Below are positions 21,003 through 31,075 of a stretch of DNA of 39,784 nt, in pieces. Made by a program: the position numbers and the translations under genes. Under the pieces are notes generated by a model, which saw only the letters and a program-made list of their open reading frames with translations, was not told where the DNA came from and made no database searches. The stretch is from a virus. Each line of letters starts with the position of its first letter. The first letter of the stretch is position 1. The stretch spans positions 1-39,784 of the IMG/VR virus record IMGVR_UViG_3300047673_000232; one strand, 5' to 3'.

Positions 21003-21602
21003 CTAGGCGTAGTTCCAAATCGTCGGCTTGCCCGGCGTGCCGCCGGTTGTGTTGCGTCCGCTCACGTCACGGCGGTCAATGTGGCGGACCATGCCCGAGC
21101 TGGCGCTACGTCCGATCCCGGCAAACTGTTTCATCGCCCGGACCTGCGTCGTGGTCAGCTTGTACCCGACGTCGGCGGCCGCGCCGTACTGGTGCTGGGA
21201 GCTGACCGCGCCGCCGACCTTTTTGTTGTGCGAGGGACAGCGGTAGCCGGACGCGATCACGGTTGGCCCGGCCTTCCTGCGGTATGCCTCCAGTGACAGC
21301 AGTAGCGATCGCAACACGTAGACACCCCGGCAGTTGCTGTAGCTGCCGCCACACTTGCACCGGAATTCGCGGAACGAAAACGACGCCGAGGCGGTGCCCT
21401 TCCCGGCTTTGCGGGCGGCGTTCGATTTGATCAGCGCCGCCGAGGTGGCCGGACCGACCTTGCCGTCAACGCGCAGCGCCGGACCGAGCGCGTAGCCGGA
21501 CTGGAATCCCTTGACCGCGGTCGTGTAGCTGGATCCGGACCTGATCAGGAAGCCGAGGTCGCGCAGGATCCCGGTCGCCGAGGCCGTGCTGAGTGAGGCC
21601 AC
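21003..21602 (-). CDS. Endolysin: peptidoglycan-binding plus M15 peptidase (199 aa)
   Basis: ATG 21602. Residues 5-58 form a peptidoglycan-binding-like domain (ALRVDGKVGPATSAALIK). The C-terminus is a zinc D,D- or L,D-peptidase of the M15 type: Ser135-x-His137-x2-Gly140-x-Ala142-x-Asp144 (SSQHQYGAAADV) and His174-x-Asp176 (RHID). It cuts peptide bridges of the host wall. No signal peptide, so it should need the neighbouring holin-like proteins. It lacks a glycosidase or amidase domain. Confidence 0.88.
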   Translation of the reverse strand: MASLSTASATGILRDLGFLIRSGSSYTTAVKGFQSGYALGPALRVDGKVGPATSAALIKSNAARKAGKGTASASFSFREFRCKCGGSYSNCRGVYVLRSLLLSLEAYRRKAGPTVIASGYRCPSHNKKVGGAVSSQHQYGAAADVGYKLTTTQVRAMKQFAGIGRSASSGMVRHIDRRDVSGRNTTGGTPGKPTIWNYA

Positions 21603-21605
21603 GGC

Positions 21606-21953
21606 TCAGCCCTCGTGATTGTTGAGCTGTCCGAGCGCGGCGGCGTCGGCGGCGTCGGTGGTCTCGGCGGCGAGCACGTCCGGATCGAGGTCGGCGGCCG
21701 ATTCGGCGTCATCCTCGGCGACGTAGTCGACCACGGTTTCGGTGGCGATCCGGCTCGGCGTCACCACGGCGCGGGTTACCTCACCCTGTAGCACCGGGAT
21801 CAATACCGCGAGTAGTCCGATGGTCGCGGTCATCACGTTATCGACGTGACTCGGGATGGTGATCCCCAACGCGATTGCCAGTGCGACCAACGCGGTATAG
21901 ACCGCCCGGACGCGGGCGGGTTCAAGGAAATTCCACTGTCTGAGCTTGCCCAT
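21606..21953 (-). CDS. Probable holin with two membrane spans (115 aa)
   Basis: ATG 21953, with GAGGTG upstream. Two hydrophobic spans: AVYTALVALAIALGITIP and MTATIGLLAVLIPVL. Then an acidic, Ala/Asp-rich cytoplasmic tail. Position between a membrane-anchored coiled-coil gene and the endolysin, and short length, fit an actinophage holin. Confidence 0.78.
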   Translation of the reverse strand: MGKLRQWNFLEPARVRAVYTALVALAIALGITIPSHVDNVMTATIGLLAVLIPVLQGEVTRAVVTPSRIATETVVDYVAEDDAESAADLDPDVLAAETTDAADAAALGQLNNHEG

Positions 21954-21964
21954 GACAGGACACC

Positions 21965-22282
21965 TCACAATCGTTCGGGATCGATACCGCGCTCGACGAG
22001 CGCGGCACGTAGCCGGTCGAGCCGGGCCTCGCATTCGACCCGGTCGGCCCCGCGGGCCAGTCGGACGCGTTCAACTTCGGTGCGCAGCTCGGCGACCAGG
22101 TCGCGGTACAGCTCGTGTTCCTCGACCCGGACGGCGAGCGCGTTGGCGCGATTCTGTTGCTGGTTGGCGTCACGGTTGGCGAGGCGGGTAAAGAACGCGC
22201 CTACCAGCGCGACCAGAACGCCGGACACCGCGACGATGAGCGTGGTGTATCCGGCCAGCGTCGTTGCCGCCGAGCTGTTCAC
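21965..22282 (-). CDS. Membrane-anchored coiled-coil protein, DUF2746-like (105 aa)
   Basis: GTG 22282, with GGTGATG upstream. One N-terminal span (YTTLIVAVSGVLVALVGAFF) followed by a long charged helix (about 38-100, LAVRVEEHELYRDLVAELRT). This topology matches DUF2746-type proteins of actinophage lysis cassettes. May regulate the holin. Confidence 0.7.
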   Translation of the reverse strand: MNSSAATTLAGYTTLIVAVSGVLVALVGAFFTRLANRDANQQQNRANALAVRVEEHELYRDLVAELRTEVERVRLARGADRVECEARLDRLRAALVERGIDPERL

Positions 22283-22285
22283 GCA

Positions 22286-22678
22286 TCACCGTTCGACCGG
22301 CAGCGTGACGGCCCGGAACGGTGCGCGGGTGACGATCACATCGCGGACAGCCAGCGAGACGAACAGCGCCGCGCCCACGATCGACGTCCGCCCGGCCAGG
22401 TAGGCGTCGAGCATGCCACCCGCCCAAAACCCCAACAGCGCCGCGGATGCGACCAGCGACCAATGTCCGAGCCGCTCGTGACCGTCCAGCGCGGCCAGCG
22501 CGCACACCGCGCCGACGATCAGGAAGGCCGCGATCAATACTGAGGCGGGAACAAGGTCGTTGATCGAGCTGTAGGCGACTTTGTCCAGCTCGCCGGTTCC
22601 GGATGCATAGATGTAGGCGAACGCAAACGACTGCGCCGCAACAAATCCGAGGTAGAACCGCGCCCACGACAACATCAC
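22286..22678 (-). CDS. Multi-span membrane protein (130 aa)
   Basis: GTG 22678 overlaps the upstream stop (ATG 22675 also possible). About four spans: FYLGFVAAQSFAFAYIY, ASVLIAAFLIVGAVCALAAL, LVASAALLGFWAGGML and VGAALFVSLAVRDVIV. In the lysis cassette, it may be a second holin or antiholin. Function not proven. Confidence 0.65.
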   Translation of the reverse strand: MMLSWARFYLGFVAAQSFAFAYIYASGTGELDKVAYSSINDLVPASVLIAAFLIVGAVCALAALDGHERLGHWSLVASAALLGFWAGGMLDAYLAGRTSIVGAALFVSLAVRDVIVTRAPFRAVTLPVER

Positions 22679-23031
22679 GTGTCGTCCGTGCTGTCCAGTG
22701 CACTGACCTGCAGACGAATCAAATTGTTGGCCTCACGGGTCAGTAACCGTACTTGCGCCAACACTTGCGCCTGCGTCGGATTCGCCAAGCCGAGGAAGAC
22801 CTTGTTCAACGCCAAACCCTGTTCGGCTTTGGCGCGTAGATCCAACTCGTTTTGTGAGTAGCTCATCTCCTTGGCGGTCAGATCGACGGCTTCCTGCAAC
22901 TGCGCGTCGGTGACGTCGGCGGCGCTGGTGATCGTGTATACCCCGCCGACCGGGCCGGTGATCGTTGCGTCAAATCCGTGCAGCCATTGCGAACCAACGC
23001 TAACCGGGTACGTACTTGTCGCGGTTGCCAT
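22675..23031 (-). CDS. Tail-region hypothetical protein (118 aa)
   Basis: ATG 23031, with GGAAAGGCG upstream. A beta-rich N-terminus is followed by a long helical region (ELDLRAKAEQGLALNKVFLG, then LAQVRLLTREANNL). It stands between fibre and lysis genes; may be a tail or fibre-associated protein. Confidence 0.6.
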   Translation of the reverse strand: MATATSTYPVSVGSQWLHGFDATITGPVGGVYTITSAADVTDAQLQEAVDLTAKEMSYSQNELDLRAKAEQGLALNKVFLGLANPTQAQVLAQVRLLTREANNLIRLQVSALDSTDDT

Positions 23032-23049
23032 GTCGTTAACGCCTTTCCG

Positions 23050-24315
23050 TCACGCTGTCGAGTCGCCGAGGTAGGTGATACCCCACGTGGTCAACGTCGA
23101 GCCGGTACCGCCGAAGGTGCAGGCCACTGTCGAGTACCCCTCGACTACGTACTGCTCACCCTCGATCAGCCAGAAATCGCTCACCGTGAACCCGAGGCTG
23201 TGCACGTTGCCGACGACCGGTACCGCGTTGGCCACCAGAATGATGGTGCTCGGCGACAGTCGACGGATCACCATCTGTCGGTATCCGCCCGCGGTGTTCG
23301 AGAAGATCACGATCCCGCTCATCAAGTACCGGCCGGTGCGGGGGATCGTGTAGACGGTGGGGTTACCGACCCCGCCCCAACCGGGATTAGGTTCGGCATT
23401 GTTGGCGTTCTGTACGCCAACCCAACTCACGGCCTGATATGTCGATGCGGCCAGTGCCGTCATGGCATTGGTTCGCAGTACGGTGCCGGGTCGTTTGCCG
23501 AATCCGATCGGGATAAAGTCACCGGCGTACAGCGGACCGCTGACAATAGTGTTATGTGTAAATGTCGTTTCGTTCGTAAACGTCGTTGGCCGTGACGTGC
23601 TCTGAGCCGAGCCGGTGTCCGCGCCGGTCGTGAGCATTTGCGGCGGTGCCAGTGATCCGGACGGCGTCCACGTCGTGGCCAGGGTTTTGCTGTAGACAAG
23701 GCCGCTCGGCAACGCGAGGTAGTAGTCCCCGATGACGCTACCGACCAACGTTCCGGACGGGACCCCGGTGCCGGAAAACCACATCGAACCGCGCGCCCCG
23801 GCCGTTCCGGGGGTGCCTGCCGTACCGGCGGTACCGGTATCGCCCTTGTCACCCTTGACGCCCTGCGGACCGGTCGCACCGGTAGCGCCCGGCGCGCCGT
23901 CAACCCCGGCCGGGCCCTGCGGACCGGTTGGACCGGTTGCGCCAGCGGGTCCCGCCGGTCCAACAGCTCCCGTTGCACCGGTGCTACCGGCAGCGCCTGC
24001 CGGGCCGGTTGGGCCCGGCGGTCCGGCCGGGCCGGGGGGACCTTGCGGGCCGACGTCGCCACCTCCGCCGCCGCCGCCGCCGTCATAGACCCCCGGCCGC
24101 CCCAGGACGATGAGCTGATCGCCGTACTGCGCGGCCAGGACGACGTGACCCTCTACCGGCGCATAGCTCTGCAGGTGCGGGACGCCCACGAGCGTTGACC
24201 CGGCCAGGGTGATGGTGCAGTGACCGGGATCCGGATCGGTGACCGGCCCGACCGTGGCGGTTCGAACACCTACCGCGGTCGGGAGTCGTTGCGCGACAAC
24301 ATCGATGGACCTCAC
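23050..24315 (-). CDS. Collagen-like minor tail / fibre protein (421 aa)
   Basis: GTG 24315 overlaps the hub stop (GTGA). The N-terminal 78 residues form a small attachment domain ([20 protein letters not shown]). A run of eight Gly (79-86) leads into about 30 Gly-X-Y triplets (89-176; [12 protein letters not shown]). The remaining 240 residues are beta-rich ([29 protein letters not shown]) like a fibre tip. Probably a trimeric fibre that contacts the host. Confidence 0.82.
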   Translation of the reverse strand: MRSIDVVAQRLPTAVGVRTATVGPVTDPDPGHCTITLAGSTLVGVPHLQSYAPVEGHVVLAAQYGDQLIVLGRPGVYDGGGGGGGGDVGPQGPPGPAGPPGPTGPAGAAGSTGATGAVGPAGPAGATGPTGPQGPAGVDGAPGATGATGPQGVKGDKGDTGTAGTAGTPGTAGARGSMWFSGTGVPSGTLVGSVIGDYYLALPSGLVYSKTLATTWTPSGSLAPPQMLTTGADTGSAQSTSRPTTFTNETTFTHNTIVSGPLYAGDFIPIGFGKRPGTVLRTNAMTALAASTYQAVSWVGVQNANNAEPNPGWGGVGNPTVYTIPRTGRYLMSGIVIFSNTAGGYRQMVIRRLSPSTIILVANAVPVVGNVHSLGFTVSDFWLIEGEQYVVEGYSTVACTFGGTGSTLTTWGITYLGDSTA

Positions 24316-27300
24316 GGCGGGATCACGACCGGCTGCGGGTTACTCGGGATCGGGTCGATAACGATCGGTGCGGGATCGTGGTAGTAGACGATCGTGACGA
24401 CGTCGCCTTCCTTGCCGCCCATCGATGGCAGCACGGTCAAGCTTCCGTCCTCGTAATTTACGATGTAGGTCGTCGACTTGGCCACGTGGTAATTGAGCTG
24501 CACAACGGCTTCAGGTTTGGTCCGGATCGGCTTGTACGGCAGGAAAAACAGCTCATCGCCGGAATCGCCGGGCTTAATCCCGCCAACCGGATTCTTCTGC
24601 TGCGGCGGGGCCAGGACGAGCGGCACCGTTTCGCCGTGTGCCACCAATGGCATGGTGACGCTCGTCTTATCAAAGGAAGCGCTGGCATCGCCGCCGAGCG
24701 CGACGTCCAAGATGGTCGCCCAGTTGCCGTAATTGATCTGTCCACCGCGGGGGTAACCGTAACCGACGCCGCCGCTATCTCGGACGGGGATCGGGTCCCC
24801 GTCCGAATTGATGTACTTGTTTTCATAGCTCGCGCCGATCCCCCATACCGGTTCGCCGCTGCCGCTGACATAGATGAGCTGGGCGTCCTCGCCGCGTTGT
24901 TCGGGATCGAAGATGACATCGGAGGCGGGTGCGATCGGACCTTCCTCCGGGAACCCCGGTGACGGTGCCAGATCGCCGTTCGAGTAGACGACGTACCACC
25001 CGCGGCGAACCCACCAATCTTGTGGCGGTAGGTCAATCCGACTGTTGGGACGGTGGGTGTTGTGGGCGCTGCCGCCGTCCCGTGCGCTGTCAAAGATGCC
25101 GATCGCGTCGAGCCAGCTCGGTCCGCGGGGATCCGGCTCGTGCAGGGTGACGCCGTCGACCACGGGGGAGGGGTTGGTCGTGTCGATGGTTTCCGTGACG
25201 GCGGTCGGCTTCCAGTACCCGCCGCCGATTTCGAAACCGACACCGCGAATTCGAGTGGCATAGGACCATTCGTGATCGCCGGGTGCGGCGGTCGTTTTGA
25301 TCAGTGCGCCGGTCGTGGCATTGACGCCGGTTGCGTCGTCCCCGGCGTACTCGCTGCCGAACGTGTCAATGCCGAGGTAGCCCTCGCCGCCGTTGTTGGT
25401 GGGTCCGGAAACCTTCTGTGCGTAGTGATGCGGGAATTCGACCCACTGCCAGAACTGCGGGTCGTAACCGACGTGCGCCCCGCCCGACACGTTGAGTGTC
25501 TGCGTCCATGTACCGAGCAGCGTCCCCGTCTGGCCGGGTCCGGTCCACACTTTGATCCATAGCGATGACGCGGTTACGTCGGCGGCCAGGGTGAGGCCGA
25601 CGTTCCACGGGTTACCGCCAAAGGGTTCGGTACCGAGGTCGAGCGTGGTGCTGTTGAGCGGGGTGGTCAGGTTCCGGCTGTCCCCGCCGACGATGTACAG
25701 CTTGGCGGGTTTGTCAGTCGCGGACTCGTCAAGGTCGTACACGGTGAACCGGCACAACGCGTTCGTAATGTCATTGCGGTCGGTGCGATGCACCCCGAAC
25801 CCCATCGACCCATGACGCGGGGCCGGTGCCCACGATTCCGTTGTGCCAGTGGTGATGATGTCGTCATAGATGCCGAACCGATCAACGAACAGGCTGCCGG
25901 ACGGCTCGGTAAATTCCTGCCGCGTCAGGTCGTAGTACCCCTCCGGGAAGAATGCCGAGTGAACGACCTTCCAGTACCCGTCGGCATAGTTGTCATCCCC
26001 GCGAACCCGAACCGCGAACGTCAACCCGCGATCGTCGCCGGTGTGTACGTTGACGGTGTACCGGACGTTGCTGTGATACGGCGCACCGGCCCAACCCCAC
26101 GGCTCAAGCGCCACGTAGGCATAGCTGTTGCCGCCGGGGCCCCAGACGTGTTGCGGGAGTGCGACGCCGTGATGCCGGAACGCCTGCAGCGCGGTACCTT
26201 CCAGCACGAACGTTCCCGTGGCCTGCACCGGCTTGTTCGGGTCGGTACCGCCAACCGGCGGGATCACCGGGATCCCGTCCGGCCGTAGCGGGTCGGTCGG
26301 CGGACCGCCGGGGGGTGGCGGCTTGCCGGGGATGTAGGGACCGTGCGGACCGCCGGGTGGCTTTGGGAGTTTTGGCGGCGGGACCGGCTTTGGGAGGTCG
26401 ATCGGTGGCAGTACCGGCGGGACGTACGGCGGCGGAACGTCAATGTCCGGCAGCGGCGGTGCGGGGTCAACGATCACGATCGCCGCGCTCGGGGTGCGGG
26501 TGTCGATTTGCATCGGCGACGTGGCGTCCAGCGGGATCGTCAACCGGTCGATCAGGTGGCGTTCGTCAACACCGTTCGGCATCCGCACGGCGATCACGTC
26601 GCCGACGTCGAGCGCGGGGTTCGGCACACAGGTGAGCCGGACCGAGCGGGACAGTGCGACCTTGTCCGAGAGCAGCGCCTCGGCGACACGGGCCGCGCCG
26701 TTCGGGGTGTGAATCAACGGACTTTCGAAGAAGTACGTCACCTGTCCGAACGGTCCGCCCCAGCGGGTCGGACTGTCCGGATCGTCGTCCAGTGCCACGG
26801 CCCGCGCCGGGTACATGCCGTCGGCCCGCTCGCCGGACGCGACGACGCCGTTAAAGGTGTCCTCACGTGAGAGCTCGCGAGTGAAGTCGATCAGTACCCC
26901 GTGTGCACCCTGATCGACCGTCCACACCGGGGGATTGGTGATCGAGGGGGTGCGCGCCACCAACAGCTCGCCGGACGCCGAAAAGTACAGCTCAGCGCCG
27001 AGTGAGGCCGCCAGCGAGGTCATGGCGTCCCACCGTTCCCGGTCCCAGATCACTTGCGGGATAACGGGAAGGGTGGTCGAGTCGTCCTCGGGATTGGTCA
27101 CGTCAACGTTGGTGACCACGACGTCCGGCAGCACCTCGACGGCAAGGGCCTCGATCATTGCGACGGCGTCAATGGCGCTGGCCTGACGCGGTCCGGTGAA
27201 GCGTGCATCGATGAGCGCCTTGGCCCGGTCCGGTCCGGTGTAGCCGGTCGGGCTGGCCTGCGTCGTGGTGCCGACGTCGAGCCGGAACGTGCCGAGCGGC

Positions 27301-27581
27301 ACCAGCTCGGTCACACCGTCGCCGTAGTCGATGCCGCGTTGCACAACCAGCTCGATCCCGTACGGGGTGAGCTGCGCGCCGAGCGTTGGCAGGATGGCAA
27401 TGTCGGGGATCTGCACGGTGAGTTGCCGCCGGACCCCGCTAATCCGGTCGATCGTGACGCTGCCGCCGACGATCGGCAGTTGCTGGCCGACCGGGTCGCC
27501 ATCAAGGTAGGCGTCAACCTGCACCACGACACGATGGCTGTTGCGCAGCGCCGAAAGGAAACGCGGCGTCACCGGCTGCAC
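24312..27581 (-). CDS. Minor tail protein: hub-like domain fused to adhesin-like domains (1089 aa)
   Basis: GTG 27581 (TAGTG overlap), with GAGAGG upstream. Residues 1-370 resemble DUF5047/hub-type minor tail proteins ([40 protein letters not shown]). A proline-rich hinge (about 373-447, [17 protein letters not shown]) follows. The C-terminal 640 residues are beta-rich with repeated aromatic Gly motifs ([36 protein letters not shown]), likely carbohydrate-facing jelly-rolls. It combines tail-tip and receptor-contact roles in one chain. Confidence 0.75.
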   Translation of the reverse strand: MQPVTPRFLSALRNSHRVVVQVDAYLDGDPVGQQLPIVGGSVTIDRISGVRRQLTVQIPDIAILPTLGAQLTPYGIELVVQRGIDYGDGVTELVPLGTFRLDVGTTTQASPTGYTGPDRAKALIDARFTGPRQASAIDAVAMIEALAVEVLPDVVVTNVDVTNPEDDSTTLPVIPQVIWDRERWDAMTSLAASLGAELYFSASGELLVARTPSITNPPVWTVDQGAHGVLIDFTRELSREDTFNGVVASGERADGMYPARAVALDDDPDSPTRWGGPFGQVTYFFESPLIHTPNGAARVAEALLSDKVALSRSVRLTCVPNPALDVGDVIAVRMPNGVDERHLIDRLTIPLDATSPMQIDTRTPSAAIVIVDPAPPLPDIDVPPPYVPPVLPPIDLPKPVPPPKLPKPPGGPHGPYIPGKPPPPGGPPTDPLRPDGIPVIPPVGGTDPNKPVQATGTFVLEGTALQAFRHHGVALPQHVWGPGGNSYAYVALEPWGWAGAPYHSNVRYTVNVHTGDDRGLTFAVRVRGDDNYADGYWKVVHSAFFPEGYYDLTRQEFTEPSGSLFVDRFGIYDDIITTGTTESWAPAPRHGSMGFGVHRTDRNDITNALCRFTVYDLDESATDKPAKLYIVGGDSRNLTTPLNSTTLDLGTEPFGGNPWNVGLTLAADVTASSLWIKVWTGPGQTGTLLGTWTQTLNVSGGAHVGYDPQFWQWVEFPHHYAQKVSGPTNNGGEGYLGIDTFGSEYAGDDATGVNATTGALIKTTAAPGDHEWSYATRIRGVGFEIGGGYWKPTAVTETIDTTNPSPVVDGVTLHEPDPRGPSWLDAIGIFDSARDGGSAHNTHRPNSRIDLPPQDWWVRRGWYVVYSNGDLAPSPGFPEEGPIAPASDVIFDPEQRGEDAQLIYVSGSGEPVWGIGASYENKYINSDGDPIPVRDSGGVGYGYPRGGQINYGNWATILDVALGGDASASFDKTSVTMPLVAHGETVPLVLAPPQQKNPVGGIKPGDSGDELFFLPYKPIRTKPEAVVQLNYHVAKSTTYIVNYEDGSLTVLPSMGGKEGDVVTIVYYHDPAPIVIDPIPSNPQPVVIPP

Positions 27582-28231
27582 TAGTCCGGCCTCTCAACCG
27601 CGGTGAAGCTCAGCTCCCAGATCCGTGACGGCTCAATTGCGTAGTGCGTGAGCCGGTTCTCGACCAGCTCACTGCACGCCGCCCAGAGCGCGCGCACCCC
27701 ATAGCCGGACGGGAACGCGAGCTGCACAATCCCGCCGTCGGACAGAAGGTGGCGGATCGCATCGTTTTCGGTGCTGCTGGCCGTAGCGAACTTGAGTGTG
27801 CCGACGTCGGCACCGCGGGCCGTGGTGACGGCGACCGGGGTTGAGCGTCCCAGAATCGGGAACAGGCCAACCGGTGCGGTACGAGTCATGTTCGGGGCCT
27901 CGGTCGGGTAGATCCGCACGTTGCGACTCGGGTCGTAGGGGTGCTTGATCCACGAAAGTCCCTGCGAGAGTAGTAATGTCGCCTCGCTGTAGGTGATGGC
28001 GCTGGTTTCGGAGCGCATCGCGTACTTGACGCCAACGTCAAGGGGACATTCGAAATCGTCAACGGTTACCGCCCCGGCGGTGAAGGTGAGCGGGTTGCCC
28101 TGGCGGACGTAACGCCATTCCAGATCGGGGTCGTACCGGCTCAGCGCGACCGGTTCGGCCGGACCGGTCCAGACGCAATCAATGGTTACCCGACTGTTGT
28201 AGGGGTCCGGCATTACGGTGATATCGCTCAT
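27581..28231 (-). CDS. Minor tail protein, distal-tail-like (216 aa)
   Basis: ATG 28231 (ATGA overlap with tape measure). Mixed beta protein with VWTGPAEPVALSRYDPDLEW, DVGVKYAMRSE and C-terminal RIWELSFTAVERPD. The C-terminal pattern is typical of the actinophage minor tail protein that follows the tape measure. Likely joins tail tube and tip. Confidence 0.75.
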   Translation of the reverse strand: MSDITVMPDPYNSRVTIDCVWTGPAEPVALSRYDPDLEWRYVRQGNPLTFTAGAVTVDDFECPLDVGVKYAMRSETSAITYSEATLLLSQGLSWIKHPYDPSRNVRIYPTEAPNMTRTAPVGLFPILGRSTPVAVTTARGADVGTLKFATASSTENDAIRHLLSDGGIVQLAFPSGYGVRALWAACSELVENRLTHYAIEPSRIWELSFTAVERPD

Positions 28232-31071
28232 GCCCGCCGCCCATAAACGATCTGTCGGGCCTGATTGTCATCGAAGGCGACAACCTCGGTTCGTACAATG
28301 TCGGTCAGCTCGGTATCGCCAATAAACACCCGCACTTGCGGTGCCTGCTGATTGGCTGCTCCCGCACCGATTCCGGGGATGTTGAGCTGTGACAGCGGGA
28401 TCACGGCTTCCGGTCCGGCCTCGCCGAGGACGCCGAGGGTCGGCCGGTCGACAATGCCGCCGTTGGCAAAGTAGGGAATGTCGGGAAGTCCGAGCGTGAA
28501 ACCACCGATCTTGTGTCCGGCGATGATGATCTCCGGAACGGTGAAGTCCAGTCCGTTCCACCACGCGATGATTTGGTTCAGCGCGGCCCGGAACCCTTCC
28601 TGCAGTCCATCCCAGAAATGCAGGAATGACTGGTAGACCTGGTTTGGCAGTCCGACGAGCCAGCGCACGAGCCCGCTGAACCAGGCGACGATTCCGTTGT
28701 AGGCGTTTTGTATCCCGGTCAGCAACGCCGCGAACCATTGCGTCAGATACCGCATCGCCTGCTCAAATGGCCAGATAATTACGTCGAGAATTTTGCGCCA
28801 ATTGGTGCTGAGCCAGCTCAACGCCGCCTTTGCCCGTTCAACGATCCAATCCCACGCCTTACCGGCGGCGGCCTTGACCTCGTCCCAGTAGACGATCAGC
28901 AGCACGATCGCGGCGATGATCGCGGCGATGATCACGATCACGACCTCGATCGGGAGGCCGATAATCGCTGCGAGAGCTGCGATGGCACCGCCGATCACCT
29001 CGAACGCTGTCATCAGACCGCCGAGCAGCGTACCGATCCAACCGATCGCGGTGCCGATGGCGCTGAATACGGCGGCAATCGCGGTGCCGATCCCGGCCAG
29101 GCCTCCGAACACGGATATCAGCGGTGCGACGACGTTCACGACAAACCACAGCGCCGCGACGACTGCACCGATCACCCCAACCAGCACGGTGAGCACCGGC
29201 GTCGGAATCCCCTGTATTGCCGTGGCGATGCCGGACAGTGCGCCGATCAGCGCGAGCCCGAGCGGGGCGGCGGCCACAACCAGGTCAAGCAGCGCCAGCG
29301 CAATATTGCCGATCTGCTGTGCGACCGTCGGCCCGTTCTCCTGTAGCCATGTCAGGAATTGCTGGAACTGCGGGTTGCTGCCGAGCCCGGCCGCGAACTC
29401 GGCGAGCCGCGTCGTCAAGGTGACCAGTCCGCCGCCGAGCTGTTCCGTGACCGGCGCGAACGCGACGACCAGCGAGGCGAACGCCTGCGCAAGGTTGAGC
29501 AAGACCGTGGCGAAACCTTCGGTTGCCGGTCCCGCGATACTGCCGATGTAGTCGAAGAATCGTTGCCATTCCGGCGATGCAAAGGCCTGCGCGACCAACA
29601 CGACCACGTTGCCGAGTGCGGTGCCGAGCGTCCCGACAAAGCCGGACAGCGCCGGGAGTACCGGCAGCAGCGCCGTTAACGCCGTTTGCAGACCGGGCAG
29701 GAACCCGGCCTGAGCGGCGTCGACCAGATCGTGAAACGCCGGGATCAACGTCGTGGAAACGAACGTGGCGAACGTACGCCCGGCCGGGCTGAGCTTTTCC
29801 ATTGCCGTCTGCGCGGCCTGCGCCGAGGCGGACACCTCGTTCATTGACTTGGCGGCATCGGCGTTCGCATCGGCGACGGCGCGGTGGGCGTCGACAACGC
29901 CGAGTTGTGCGTCGATGACCTGTTGCTGTGCGTCGGCGACCAGTTTCGCGGCGTCAACTTGCGATTGCGCAACGTCGGCGGCGGACTGCCCGACGGCGGC
30001 CTGCGCGTCGATCACCCGTTGATTGGCGTCGACAACGCCCTGAATCGCGTCCTTGACCTGTTCGGAGCCGTCGACCCCGGCCTTGTCCGCCTTCGTCTTC
30101 TCGGCGGCCAGATCGCTTTGTTGTTGGGTCAAATCCTCGAGCCGCAGTGTGGCCTGGTCGTAGTCCAGTTGTGCCTGCCGCCGCTGCGCCTCGGTTGACG
30201 TCGGGTCGGCCAGGGTGTTCTGCAGATTGACCGCCGCAAGCGAGAGGTCCAGTCGCGCCTGCCGTTCATCAACGGCGGTGTGGGCCATCTGCTGTTCAAT
30301 GTCGAACAGCGCCCGGCGCTCGTCCAGCCGGGCCTGTGTCAGATCCTGCTGAGCCTGTTGTGCGCTCCGCTGAGCGCCTGAAAGGTCACGAACGGCACGG
30401 GTGTAGGCCGCCGTTGCGCTGGCCACCCCAGCGGCCGCACGAGCCGCCGCAGTGGCATTGTTGGCGGCCGCGTCGCGCTGCGCCCGCTGCGCCTCGACCA
30501 GCGACCGGTTCGCCTGCGCAACGGCGCGGGTTGCGGCGAGCTGCCTTTGTGCCGCCGCCTCGGCATCCTTGGCAGCATTCTCCTGAGCTTTGGACGTCGC
30601 CTTGACGGCGTCGCCGATCCCCTGAAAGGCCAGCACGAGAACGCCGATCGCGCCGAGTGCCACTGTTGCCCCGGCAGCAATTGCGGCAAACGCACCGACG
30701 GCGAGCCCGGCAAGCGGGATCATCGCGACGACGAGACCGCCAATGGCAAGGTGCGTGGCCCGAATACTGGACAACGCCGCCGAGGCACCCCCGTGTTTAT
30801 CGACGTCAATATCGATATCAACGTCCCGGCCGTCGAGCCGATCAACAGCGGCGTTGATGGTGGCCAGTTCGGCGGCGGCGGTTGCCGCGTCAAGCCGAAC
30901 ATCGATGTCAACACTGTCAGTGATGCCACTGCTGACCGAGTCGCCCAGCTTGCGGCCGATCTCCTTACCGAGCTTGTCGGCTTCGGGCATGATGTCGCGG
31001 CGCATCGTCTGCACGAAACGGCGTGCATTCGGGACGACGTCAACCTCTACCGATCCAACGGTGATCGCCAC
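28228..31071 (-). CDS. Tape measure protein (947 aa)
   Basis: GTG 31071, with GGGAGGTGAG upstream. It sets tail length: at about 0.15 nm per residue, roughly 140 nm. Order: N-terminal alpha/beta segment, an early hydrophobic stretch (about 108-155), a long Ala/Gln-rich coiled coil (about 160-410), and further hydrophobic blocks (about 590-740). The C-terminal domain carries WWNGLDFTVPE and FANGGIVDRPTLGVLGEAGP then EAVIPL, the hallmark ending of tape measures. No peptidase motif seen. Confidence 0.92.
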   Translation of the reverse strand: MAITVGSVEVDVVPNARRFVQTMRRDIMPEADKLGKEIGRKLGDSVSSGITDSVDIDVRLDAATAAAELATINAAVDRLDGRDVDIDIDVDKHGGASAALSSIRATHLAIGGLVVAMIPLAGLAVGAFAAIAAGATVALGAIGVLVLAFQGIGDAVKATSKAQENAAKDAEAAAQRQLAATRAVAQANRSLVEAQRAQRDAAANNATAAARAAAGVASATAAYTRAVRDLSGAQRSAQQAQQDLTQARLDERRALFDIEQQMAHTAVDERQARLDLSLAAVNLQNTLADPTSTEAQRRQAQLDYDQATLRLEDLTQQQSDLAAEKTKADKAGVDGSEQVKDAIQGVVDANQRVIDAQAAVGQSAADVAQSQVDAAKLVADAQQQVIDAQLGVVDAHRAVADANADAAKSMNEVSASAQAAQTAMEKLSPAGRTFATFVSTTLIPAFHDLVDAAQAGFLPGLQTALTALLPVLPALSGFVGTLGTALGNVVVLVAQAFASPEWQRFFDYIGSIAGPATEGFATVLLNLAQAFASLVVAFAPVTEQLGGGLVTLTTRLAEFAAGLGSNPQFQQFLTWLQENGPTVAQQIGNIALALLDLVVAAAPLGLALIGALSGIATAIQGIPTPVLTVLVGVIGAVVAALWFVVNVVAPLISVFGGLAGIGTAIAAVFSAIGTAIGWIGTLLGGLMTAFEVIGGAIAALAAIIGLPIEVVIVIIAAIIAAIVLLIVYWDEVKAAAGKAWDWIVERAKAALSWLSTNWRKILDVIIWPFEQAMRYLTQWFAALLTGIQNAYNGIVAWFSGLVRWLVGLPNQVYQSFLHFWDGLQEGFRAALNQIIAWWNGLDFTVPEIIIAGHKIGGFTLGLPDIPYFANGGIVDRPTLGVLGEAGPEAVIPLSQLNIPGIGAGAANQQAPQVRVFIGDTELTDIVRTEVVAFDDNQARQIVYGRRA

Positions 31072-31075
31072 TAGC

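Noticed and set aside
23732-24088. Plus-strand Pro/Gly/Ala repeat protein
   Set aside because: Mirror image of the collagen-like repeats on the minus strand.
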